A DNA stretch of 64,000 nucleotides from Cricetomys ansorgei. Its lineage: Eukaryota > Chordata > Mammalia > Rodentia > Nesomyidae. Position numbers and translations under genes: made by a program. Under the pieces are notes generated by a model that saw only the letters and a program-made list of their open reading frames with translations, was not told the DNA's origin and searched no databases. The stretch spans positions 60,529-124,528 of the forward strand of contig JAMJFZ010003718.1 of assembly GCA_026225945.1 (NCBI GenBank), given 5' to 3'. Shown here in pieces: positions 55,219 to 64,000 of the stretch (positions are counted from its first letter, which is position 1; every line of letters begins with the position of its first letter).

Positions 55219-56241
55219 CTGTTCAAACCCATGATGAGTGAATTCTAGAATAGGCTGCCTGGGGTGCACTGTAACACCAACAGCCCCAATCCCACTCCAG
55301 ATTATATGGACTGCTGGTGCTGGTGTCATAGAGCCCAGAGTCTGAGTCTGACAGAAGCCACATCTAGGAAGAATGTAGACACTGGAGTTTGGGTTCCAAT
55401 AAGTAGGAACTCCTAGAGTGCCCCACCACATCTGAGGTACCTGTCCCTTTGCTGTTCCAGCCCCACTTGGCTTGTGGAGACAACTATATGTTGATGCTTC
55501 TGAGCACTGACTACCTGGTCCTGAAAGGGTAATGTGATGAACTGAATCAGACAGGAGTTTAGTGAGCAAAGTCATGAGCATTCACCACAGAAAGGAGCCC
55601 CCCGATGACCTTGTGTTCAAAACTGAAGAAGTGTATCAGTGGTAAATATCACTTATTCTCTGGGGAAATGAAATAGCCATCATGAATTAACAGCAGTATT
55701 CATGAAGGGTCACTGAACACATTCTGCCAGTATCTGGATAGAGAAACCACAGAATAAATAGAAGATGCTTCCTTACCTCTACAGTGCTCTAGGCAGACCT
55801 ACTGATGAAAAGTGACTATGGGAACAACAGGACCAAGCCATAGTGGCCTATTAATGGCTGTATTCACTGAATCAGTGTGGGGCAGGATTTGTTTGTTTGT
55901 TTTTTAACCTTTCAGTCCTCAAGTCAGGATTTGGGTGTTCTTGGGATAGGAGGGATAATTTATTGATCAGAACCACTGCATGTAGTGTTTTGCTTTCTCT
56001 AATTTCTTCCTTGTTTGTGTTTTGTTTTGTTTTTATCTCTCTGTGTAGCCTTGGCTGTCCTGGAACTCCCTGTGTAGACTAGACTGGCCTTGAATTCAGA
56101 GATCTACCTGCCTCTGTTCCTCAAGTACTGGGCTTACAGGCGTGCTCTTTTTCTAATTTCTTGAGAGGTTTGTGATACACTAACCACTGGGAAGACATGA
56201 CCCTGGCTTGGATGTTATCTGTTTTCTCTTTTCTGCCCCAG
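54421..56241 (+). other. Intron 1 of the Stambp locus
   Basis: The CpG-rich start (to about 54600) explains the long antisense open frame here. There is a pure A27 run at about 55190-55216 and a B1 in reverse orientation at 56020-56145 (CTCTGTGTAGCCTTGGCTGT). I cannot identify the source of the sequence beside the A-run. Confidence 0.5.
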
Positions 56242-56458
56242 AACTTACTGGTCCAATGTCTCACCATGGTGATGTGAGCCTCCCACCCCAAGACCGGGTG
56301 AGGATTCTGTCCCAACTTGGGAGTGCAGTTGAATTAAATGAAGACAATGCACTCCGCTGCTACTTTTGTTCTGGAGTTGAAATCATCCGCATGGCATCCA
56401 TTTACGCTGAAGAAGGCAACATTGAACATGCCTTTATACTCTACAACAAGTACATCAC
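56242..56458 (+). CDS. Stambp exon 2 (first coding exon, MIT region residues 1-67)
   Basis: Acceptor TTTTCTGCCCCAG precedes 56242 and donor AC|GTAAGA follows 56458. The ATG at 56256 gives [20 protein letters not shown], close to mouse STAMBP, and later [20 protein letters not shown]. The frame ends in two bases of the next Thr codon (phase 2). An upstream in-frame ATG at 56208 is intronic. Most of the exon is conserved, but a short segment ([13 protein letters not shown]) differs from the family form at about six neighbouring codons, where Pro-Pro and Arg residues are expected. Two of these changes are Arg to Cys of the CGC/CGT to TGC/TGT type. That is unusual for a constrained protein and suggests relaxed selection. 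Confidence 0.85.
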
Positions 56459-57859
56459 GTAAGATATCCACAGTTGTCTTTTTTTTTTCCTGTGATAGCC
56501 GCCCCTTATATTCTGCCTCTGTGCTCACCTATGGTCCTCAGAGTTGTTAACAGTCAGGGACTTGACAATGTCAATCAGTAAGCAGGTCCTAGGCAGCTCC
56601 CACGTGTGAACTGTCCTTGCCATTCAAAGACACGAGGACCAAAAGTGGTGCTGTTTGACTGGGGAATCTCCTGAGTAAGAGACTTAGTTCTCATTCTGTG
56701 GCTATATGTCCTAGCTATTAGACAAAAGAGTTTACAGGTAAGCAGGATGTGTCTGCATCGGTAAGTGTTTTGGCTGCCCTTTCTCTGCTCAAGCAGGCAG
56801 TCCCAGGACCAAATGCTGGCGTGTGGCACAGCCCAGATTTCTATACTCATCCTGTAGCCTTTTGAGTCATATAGGAAAGAAGTTTCCTTCTTAGCCTTCA
56901 CTGTAGCCGCACAGTTATCAGATTACTGTGGACTACTTGCTATGTGTGTGACTCATCACAGTAAGACCTTTCCTGAGCTGTTCTTCATACCTGAGCAGAT
57001 ACCATAAATAAAAGAAATCACTCCTAAAGCCCCTGAGTGACTGAGGAAAGGGATGATGTCATTACTTGTCATTTCTAGTCTTAAGTTTATCAGAACAGAA
57101 CCTAAATTGTTGCCTGTGACGCTAAAGAGGGATTTCTCTGGCAAAATGTCCTTGATCTTCACAGGGCAGTATGCACTGAGTGGCACAATGTCCTCCAGTT
57201 CTGTTCTATAGGAGATCAAACCCTGGGTTAGGGATAAGCTCAGGTTCCGGTTGGTAGTGACACTGCCCCAGTTTTAAAGCTCCTATTTCAGGCTTCCTTC
57301 TAGAGCATGGGTTCTTTCTGTTTCCACTTAGACTAACAGAAGACAGTATCTTGAGATCATAGTAAATCTTTCTCTATATTCCTCTCTCCCTAAAGGACAC
57401 TGACTCACTCCAGTTCCACATGTGTCCTCCCAGATAGACATGCACACACCAAGTTTCTCATCAGCACATTAGTCATGACACACAGAGTTTCTGATCAACT
57501 TTCTCAAGCAGTTACTGATGCAGCAGAGAGTACTTCTTGGCTCTGTGACTGATCTAAGTGTGGAAGGAGGTTAACTGCATCCCTAGCTGTACCTACTTAG
57601 TGACAGCAGCATCCGTTAGCTCTGGCAAACCCTAGCATCTGGATTTTTTTCTGGTTGTTTTTTTGTTCGTCTCTGTTTACAAAAAGAGATAGCTATAGTT
57701 TTACTTTGCCAAACTCTGATCTAGGCAGGTTCATTTTTGTTTTGTTTTGGTTTGGTTTTTTGGTTAGGTGGTGGCAGGAGAGGGTCTTTGTTGAGGGGGG
57801 AGTGTTTTGGTGTTTTGGGGTTTTTTTTGGGGAGGTGTTTTGGGTTTGTTTTTTTAGTT

Positions 57860-57998
57860 TTTTTTGATACAGGGTCTCTCTACATAGCCCTGGCTATCCT
57901 GGAACTCACTATGTAGATCAGGCTAGTCTCAAACTTACAGTGATCCTCCTGCCCCTGAGTGCTAGGATTAAAGGTATGCACCACCATGCCCAGCTTAG
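57860..57998 (-). mobile_element. B1/B4 SINE, minus strand
   Basis: TTTTTTTGATACAGGGTCTC, CTATCCTGGAACTCACTATG and GGTATGCACCACCATGCCC. Confidence 0.85.
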
Positions 57999-58240
57999 AC
58001 AGCTCTTTGTAGAAACTTCGGTAAGATACAACGTAGAATAATGTCACTGAAAGGAGATAAATGTGAATTTGCATCTCTGTATTTTAGGATAGGAAATTCT
58101 AGAGCATGTTTTGTTTTGTTTCCCATAAAGAAAAGGTCCTGTGAAAAAGGAGAGGCTAATGGTTCACTGGAGAGCGTTAACTGTAACAACAAGCTTCTAA
58201 GAAATAGAATAGAATGTATTGATGCTGTTAAGAGTCCATG

Positions 58241-58315
58241 GGGCTTGCAGATGCAGCTCAGTGGTACAGAACTTGTCTAGCATTGGGAGATCCTGGATTT
58301 GGCACCCAGTACCAA
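58241..58315 (+). mobile_element. ID-type SINE
   Basis: GGGCTTGCAGATGCAGCTCA and GATCCTGGATTTGGCACCCA, followed by an AAT/AAC-rich tail. Confidence 0.7.
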
Positions 58316-59387
58316 TAATGATAACAACAGCAACAATACTAATGGATACTTAAGAAACTGGATTTTTGTCTTTTTTTATGTGACCTGGTGTTATTCTGAA
58401 TGACAAATATTAATGTTAAGGTGAGATTGACATGGGGCAGGGTGTCTGTCCCCATACATGGTGAACTAGACCTGGGACAGAGTGATCAATGGGGATTTAC
58501 ATTTCAATTATGTTGATCTGTTGGATTTAGGTTTTGATTTGGGACTGCATTGGGTTTACTAGGTCGGAAACATAGATTCAGCTTCCTTCATTGTTCCCAC
58601 ACCTGTTTTCCAGACTCTGATTCTGAGCCTATGGACTGACAAGTGGGTAGGTGCAGGGAAGTTCTAGCCCAGTGAGTCTGGCTGGTTTTCACTTGATATG
58701 TTCTGCCAGTTTACACCAAGTGGCTCACTCTACCAGTTCCTATCCACTTCACCCTTCTACCTCCCCCACTCCTAAGAATCTTCTTCTGGACATTTCATGG
58801 GTGCTTTGGTTTAGGATTTAAAAGGCATGTCTGTCCTTGCTCCCAGAGCAGTTCAGGCATCTTAGTGATCTCAAGCATATCTTACCCCCCACCCCCCATA
58901 GCAGTTTTCCTGCTGAAGGAATGTGTCGCCTTTTGCAGACCCCAGTATAGAAGAAAGAAAGTATGTGGGATCGGTACATACTTTCATGGTGAGCACAGAC
59001 AATGAGCCAGGGCGTGGATACTTTCACAACTTTTTGTGGGCATCTGAAGGCTGCACAGAAGGGACTTAGAATATTCAAGCAGCTCCAGCCTGGTGTACTG
59101 TGTGAACTTCCTCTAACATAAATCCTCTTTCTGCAAATGAACCATCACCTGTATTGAAGGTGTTTCCTGGGGTTAGGGCTTATAAGCCAAAGAAGAGGTC
59201 TCCCATGCTCAGGCTTACTTTGATGAATAACTTAGGAAACTGGGAAATATGAGATAAGGATCCTTAATGCCTCCTTTTATTGAATGTCTGATTGACCTTT
59301 TGAATGAGTTGTTTCCATACAAAAGTGCTTGTTCTTCATATATAAGGGAGAATTTAAAGTTAAAAAAATAATAATTTTAAAATGGCA

Positions 59388-59545
59388 GGCTGAGCAATGG
59401 TGGCACATGCCTTTAATCCCAGCACTCAGGAGGTAGAAGCAAGCAGATCTATGTGGGTTTGAGGCCAGTCTGGTCTACAGAGTGAATTCTAGGACAGTCA
59501 GAGTTACGACAGAGAAACCCTGTCTCAAAAAACAAAACAAAAAAA
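59388..59545 (+). mobile_element. B1 SINE
   Basis: GCAATGGTGGCACATGCCTT, TAATCCCAGCACTCAGGAGG and GAGAAACCCTGTCTC. Confidence 0.9.
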
Positions 59546-59722
59546 GGCAGGAATGTCTCAGTGGGTAAAAAACTTGCCGTGCCAGCCTAATGTTCAGTCC
59601 TAGAACCCACGTAAAGATAGAAGGAGAGAACAAGTTGTCCTCTGACCTCCACATATGTACTGTGGCACATGTATAGTCACACATACATAACAATAACAAC
59701 ATCAATAATAATAATAATGTAC
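59546..59722 (+). mobile_element. tRNA-derived SINE (B3-type)
   Basis: AATGTCTCAGTGGGTAAAAA, CAAGTTGTCCTCTGACCTCC, and a CA/AAT tail. Confidence 0.7.
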
Positions 59723-60044
59723 CATCCGGCACATATAACAACTATGGGCTCATTCCTACAAAATAGCATTTGCACACATGCAAACGCCCACATACCTTTA
59801 GCCTTAAAACACACGTGTAGTCTCAGTCTGTGTTCTGTTCCAAGTTTGTTCTCTTGATGACACTGTATTTCCCCATGGGGACATATGGAATCTTCTCCAT
59901 CTGCCCGGATCTCTTCATTGCCCACTCTCCTCCATGCCCTGCTCAGATGCCATCTCCTCTGTGCTTCCTAATTACTCGGTCTCAGCTCGTCGCTGCCTGT
60001 GCTCCTTTCCTGTTAATAATGGCCTTCCTGGAAATAATTGGGTT

Positions 60045-60268
60045 TTTTTAAATTTTATATATTTATGTTATATATATGAGTGTTTTGTCTGTATATATGT
60101 CTGTGTAACACATGCATGCTTGGTGTCAAAGGAGGCCAGAAGAGGGTGTCAGATTCCATGGGACTGGAGTTATAGATTGTTGTGAACCTCCATGCCGGTG
60201 CTGGGAATCAATCCTAGTTTCTCTGAAAAATTTGCCAGCACTCTTACCTTTGAGCCAGCTCTCCAGCT
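60045..60268 (-). mobile_element. B3 SINE, minus strand
   Basis: GAGTGTTTTGTCTGTATATA, GGCCAGAAGAGGGTGTCAGA, GGACTGGAGTTATAGATTG and GAGCCAGCTCTCCAGC. Confidence 0.9.
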
Positions 60269-61154
60269 TGAACAGCACTGATTCTTTGGCATGCTTTTTT
60301 TTTTTTTCTTTTTTTAATGTCTGTTCTCTACTATAATCGGTGCTCCAGAATGAGGGGCAAGCTTGTGTGGATCATTTTGATGTATCCCCAGCCTTGAGAG
60401 CTGAGCTTGGCACCTTAAGAGATGACCAGTAATTAGTTTTTTAATGACTAAGTAATGGACAACATTGCTTCACATTTGAATGTGTAATGATTTATTCAAT
60501 TATCTTGCCTTGATGAACATTGTTCCTCCTGCTTTTGTAATTCCATATTGAATCTGTATGCATATCTTGGTATATGCATGTATATCTTATATGTAGATCT
60601 CCAAGATAAGTTCCTTGAGGCCAAACTGTGAGTTTCATGGATATGTACGTCTTAAGCTTTGAATAAGTGTCTCCCCATCTTATCCTTCCAATAAGAAAAA
60701 AGGTTAGATCTGTTTGCAATCTTGCTAAACCACAAGAACACACGGTTTCCTCCATCTGCACTTACATCAGGACACAGTGCCCAGAAGCCTTTGCCAATCT
60801 GATGGTAGACCAGCTCTCTCTCCTTCATCAGAGGCGGCCCTGAGCAGTGTTCTCCTGTGCGTTCACTGTCCCTCGCCATTTGTTTCCCCTTTTCTGTTAA
60901 CAGCCCTGTGAGGGGGTTTTGTGAGTTTGCTGATATGTCTTTGGATATATAAGCTTTCTCTAATCTGCAACCAGATATAACACCAGACAAAAGCATCCAT
61001 CTGGTCCACCGCTGTGTTGCGTTGCACCTAGGAAGTTTCCAGCTCTGGTGTTAGATCTCTGTGATGGCTCGTGTTCCCATCTTTTGTTCCTGTGTCTGCT
61101 GCTGACAATAATTATATGCGTACATGGCAGATGTTTGGTATGTGTGAAGTCCTT

Positions 61155-61355
61155 TATATTTATTATTTATTATTATTATTATTATTATTTAGTTTTAGTA
61201 GTAGTATGGGGAGGTATGTAGATAGCTTGCCATGTTCATGAGCAGAGGTTAGAGGACAACTTTCAAGAGTCCCCTCCCTCCTTCTGGATGATATGGCTCA
61301 GGCTGACAGGCTTGCACAGCATGTGATTTACCCAAGAGCTATCTTGTCCCTTGTC
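61155..61355 (-). mobile_element. tRNA-derived SINE, minus strand, with (ATT)n tail
   Basis: ATT repeat at 61155-61192, AGAGGTTAGAGGACAACTTT and a degraded CCCAAGAGCTATCTTGTCCC end. Confidence 0.6.
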
Positions 61356-61592
61356 AGCCTGTGTACTTTACCTTTAAGTTTATGATTTTGTATTGGATTG
61401 CCTTCATAGTTACCCTTAGTTGCATCTGCCTGGAAGGTTGCATGTGCCTGGAAGCATTCTCATTGGTTTGGTTTAAAATATTCTTCTCTGAAGAATGACA
61501 AGTCCCAGGAATAACTTCTAGAGGTCAGGGTCACAAGAGCGATAACATCGTGGTTTTCTCTCAGCTCCCTATCCCTGGCTGCCAATGGCCTC

Positions 61593-61912
61593 TGTTCTCG
61601 TTAACATTTCTGTTGCTGTGATGAACCACTCTGACCAAAAGCACCTTATGGAGAAAAGGATTTATTTAGCTTACAGGAAGTCCAGGCAGGAATTTGAAGA
61701 AGAAACCAGCAGAAGAATGCTGCTTACTGGCTTGCTCCCTGGCTCAGGTTTAGCTACCTTTTTTATACAGCCCAGGCCCACCTGCCTAGGGATAGAACCA
61801 GTCACAGTGGACTGGGCCCTCCTTCTTTGATTAGCAATCAACACAATGTCTCATAAGCAGGCCCACAGGCCCCTCTGATAGAGGCCACTCCTCAGTTGTG
61901 TCAAGTAGACAG
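61593..61912 (-). mobile_element. MT-type MaLR LTR, minus strand, internally shortened
   Basis: TGTTCTCGTTAACATTTCTG, TTATTTAGCTTACAGG, GACTGGGCCCTCCTTC and GTTGTGTCAAGTAGACAGCC are the reverse of an MT LTR with parts of the middle missing. Confidence 0.8.
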
Positions 61913-62194
61913 CCAAGATCACAGAATGAAGGATTTTTTATGGCAGAGACCCTTTCTATCATATCAGAAGGAAAAGAGCTTTCTTTAGAGTTACAACTTG
62001 GCCATAAGAGAGGCTTTTATTTACATTTGGTTTGGGGTTTAGGGATCTTCTTTTTCCGTTTTGAGACATTCTTATTATGTAGTTCAGTTTAGTTTAAAAC
62101 TTGCATTGCCTCCTTGGGGCTGGAATTATAGGCATCAATGAATGCAACATCCTTCTTGGCCTTTTTTTAAATTTACATTTGTTTTTGGGGTTTT

Positions 62195-62370
62195 TTTGTT
62201 GTTGTTGGGGTGGGGACACCTACAATATGGCATTCATGGAAGTTGATAAGCTACTTGGATGAATCAGTTCTCTTCTTCCACCATGTGAGTACTAAGGGTT
62301 AAACTCTGATCCCCAGCCTCAGCTGAGTACCTTTATCTATTGAGCCATTTCTTCACCCTGCAGCTATCCT
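62195..62370 (-). mobile_element. tRNA-derived SINE, minus strand, degraded
   Basis: CAGTTCTCTTCTTCCACCAT and TATCTATTGAGCCATTTCTT; a B1-like minus fragment lies just left at 62045-62155. Confidence 0.55.
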
Positions 62371-62573
62371 TTTTAATATAGGAATCTGGTGTCTGGTGTT
62401 ACTCCCTGTCTTGGGAGGGGAGAGCAGGACTTCTATACAGGAATGAGGCTGGGAGGGGGTGAGACCTGGTTGCTGTGCCTGGTGTCACTCTGCAGCACCT
62501 CTGGAAACTGTCTCAGGGTCTCAGGAACATGTGGCATTTTCTGTGTACCCTAATCATCCCGTTGTTTCCTTTG

Positions 62574-62649
62574 GCTGTTCATTGAGAAACTTCCAAAACA
62601 CCAAGACTACAAATCCGCTCTCGTTCCTGAGAAGAAGGATGCAGTCAAG
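62574..62649 (+). CDS. Stambp exon 3 (continuation of the MIT region) with a damaged acceptor
   Basis: The coding part reads [20 protein letters not shown] then KDAVK and ends at a good donor AAG|GTGGGT. The first base (62574) completes the Thr codon split from exon 2. The two bases before it (62572-62573) are TG where AG is required; the pyrimidine tract TTTCCTTT just upstream is intact. The next AG (62585-62586, in ATTGAG) would shift the frame. So either this copy cannot splice normally here or one base is wrong in the assembly. Confidence 0.8.
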
Positions 62650-62881
62650 GTGGGTCCTTGTTTTCATTGGAGTCTATCTCTAAGCTCCAGAGCAGCACAG
62701 AGCCACTGACATGCAGCCGCCTGAGCATTGATCCCCCTGTCCAAGCTGGGAGGAAGAACTGGGCTGTCTTCCTAGTGCAGGGCAGGGTGGTGGGATACAC
62801 TGCTCCAGCACTTGTCTTCTTTCTCTCTTCCGTAGCTGACATTAGAACATTCTGATTCTCAGGTTCTGTTTTGTGTTTCAG

Positions 62882-62977
62882 AAATTAAAGAATGTTGCTT
62901 TCCCTAAAGCAGAAGAACTTAAGAGTGAACTCTTGAAAAGATACACCAAAGATTATGAGCAACATAAGGAACAAAAG
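62882..62977 (+). CDS. Stambp exon 4 (end of the MIT region)
   Basis: Acceptor TTTTGTGTTTCAG and donor AAAG|GTACGT frame a 32-codon phase-0 exon reading [20 protein letters not shown] then [12 protein letters not shown]. This joins in frame to exon 3 and matches the STAMBP region that leads into the Lys/Glu-rich helix. The telomere repeat starts 14 bases after the exon. Confidence 0.88.
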
Positions 62978-62990
62978 GTACGTGAAGAGT

Positions 62991-63466
62991 ACTTAGGGGT
63001 TAGGGGTAAGGGGTTAGGGGTTAGGGGTTAGGGTTAGGGTTAGGGTTAGGGTTAGGGTTAGGGTTAGGGGTTAGGGTTGGGGTTGGGGTTAGGGTTAGGG
63101 GTTAGGGTTAGGGTTAGGGTTAGGGTTAGGGTTAGGGTTAGGGTTAGGGTTAGGGTTGGGTTGGGGTTGGGGTTGGGGTTGGGGTTGGGGTTGGGGTTGG
63201 GGTTGGGGTTGGGGTTAGGGTTAGGGTTAGGGTTAGGGTTAGGGTTAGGGTTAGGGTTAGGGTTAGGGTTAGGGTTAGGGTTGGTTAGGGTTAGGGTTAG
63301 GGTTAGGGTTAGGGTTAGGGTTAGGGTTAGGGTTAGGGTTGTTAGGGTTAGGGTTAGGGTTTAGGGGTTAGGGGTTAGGGGTTAGGGTTAGGGTTAGGGT
63401 TAGGGTTAGGGTTAGGGTTTTAGGGTTAGGGTTAGGGTTAGGGTTAGGGTTAGGGTTAGGGGTTAG

Positions 63467-63500
<34 letters not shown>

Positions 63501-64000
63501 GTTAGGGTTAGGGTTAGGGTTAGGGTTAGGGTTAGGGTTAGGGTTAGGGTTAGGGTTAGGGTTAGGGTTAGGGTTAGGGTTAGGGTTAGGGTTAGGGTTA
63601 GGGTTAGGGTTTTAGGGTTAGGGTTAGGGTTAGGGTTAGGGTTAGGGTTAGGGTTAGGGTTAGGGTTAGGGTTAGGGTTAGGGTTAGGGTTAGGGTTAGG
63701 GTTAGGGTTAGGGTTAGGGTTAGGGTTAGGGTTAGGGTTAGGGTTAGAGGGGTTAGGGTTAGGGTTAGGGTTAGGGTTAGGGTTAGGGTTAGGGTTAGGG
63801 TTAGGGTTAGGGTTAGGGTTAGGGTTAGGGTTAGGGTTAGGGTTAGGGTTAGGGTTAGGGTTAGGGTTAGGGTTAGGGTTAGGGTTAGGGTTAGGGTTAG
63901 GGTTAGGGTTAGGGTTAGGGTTAGGGTTAGGGTTAGGGTTAGGGTTAGGGTTAGGGTTAGGGTTAGGGTTAGGGTTAGGGTTAGGGGGTTAGGGTTAGGG
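62991..64000 (+). repeat. Telomere-type (TTAGGG)n array with variant repeats, runs off the window
   Basis: About 1 kb of G-rich-strand TTAGGG, reading left to right. The first about 400 bases are mixed: TTAGGGG at 62991-63030 and again at 63360-63390, TTGGGG at 63156-63214, TTTAGGG and partial units. From about 63490 it is nearly pure TTAGGG with rare breaks (63611, 63747, 63985). This variant-proximal and pure-distal order, and the strand direction, fit a right-hand chromosome end. An interstitial array is the alternative. Confidence 0.95.

Larger units (their letters stand above)
56459..62573 (+). other. Intron 2 of the Stambp locus
   Basis: About 6.1 kb with SINEs (listed), a MaLR LTR and G/T-rich sequence at 57735-57860 (runs of GTTTTGG). 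No other exon was recognised. Confidence 0.55.
54375..62990 (+). other. Stambp (AMSH) locus, 5' part only, cut off by telomere repeat
   Basis: Exon 1 (non-coding), exon 2 (56242-56458), exon 3 (62574-62649) and exon 4 (62882-62977) lie in order with introns of 1.8, 6.1 and 0.2 kb, so this is a genomic copy and not a retrocopy. STAMBP is an endosomal JAMM-family deubiquitinase of about 424 residues that cleaves Lys63-linked ubiquitin. Its N-terminal MIT region binds ESCRT-III (CHMP) proteins and its C-terminal JAMM domain is catalytic. Only about the first 125 codons are here. The SH3-binding, clathrin-binding and JAMM parts would have to lie beyond the telomeric array. If the array is a true chromosome end the locus cannot make an enzyme. 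A complete Stambp elsewhere in the genome is the expectation. Confidence 0.8.

Noticed and set aside
55186..55581. 131-residue minus-strand open frame ending in poly-Phe
   Set aside because: The Phe run is the A27 tract read backwards; the rest shows no domain.
63077..63364. 95-residue Gly-Leu / Val-Arg repeat protein on the plus strand
   Set aside because: It is only the translation of TTGGGG, TTAGGGG and TTAGGG repeat and shifts with every variant unit.

Overview
The window is nuclear DNA of a muroid rodent, repeat-rich and gene-poor. It carries dozens of rodent SINEs (B1, B2/B3-type, ID/B4-type), rodent MaLR LTRs (MT and ORR1 types), two rodent-type hAT elements (URR1-like), a broken L1 and long GT, CT and TAAA microsatellites. 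There is no sign of prokaryotic or plasmid organisation. I cannot name the species; the L1 and SINE sequences differ enough from house mouse that a cricetid is plausible, but that is inference.

Layout. Positions 1-1250 are a CpG-rich promoter and first exon of a minus-strand gene. It has a TATA box and GC boxes, and the 24-codon coding start is a hydrophobic signal peptide ending at a perfect GTAAGC donor. The rest of that gene lies to the left of the window and I do not recognise it. From about 1.3 to 54.3 kb I see no functional gene. This stretch holds SINEs, solo LTRs, simple repeats, a decayed processed pseudogene of cofilin-1 (about 26.97-27.88 kb) and a multiply interrupted L1 (about 47.9-51.3 kb). 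The L1 contains a 31-bp minisatellite, a 1.7-kb unidentified insertion and, inside that, a solo ERV2-type LTR.

At 54.34 kb a second CpG-rich promoter begins a plus-strand locus that matches Stambp (AMSH, the endosomal JAMM deubiquitinase). It has a non-coding exon 1, then coding exons at 56242-56458, 62574-62649 and 62882-62977. Together they encode about 125 residues of the N-terminal MIT region. Fourteen bases after the exon 4 donor the sequence turns into a telomere-type array, (TTAGGG)n with variants, which runs to the end of the window with the G-rich strand pointing right, as at a real right-hand chromosome end. No catalytic JAMM exon is present.

The main observation is this junction. 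A Stambp gene copy is truncated in an intron by about 1 kb of telomere repeat. The copy also shows signs of decay: a TG instead of AG at the exon 3 acceptor, and several changes in a conserved segment of exon 2, two of them CpG-type Arg-to-Cys changes. It looks like a subtelomeric partial duplicate or a broken and healed chromosome end; an assembly join cannot be excluded from the sequence alone. SINE and small-repeat boundaries given below are approximate (about 10-20 bases) unless a target-site duplication is stated.
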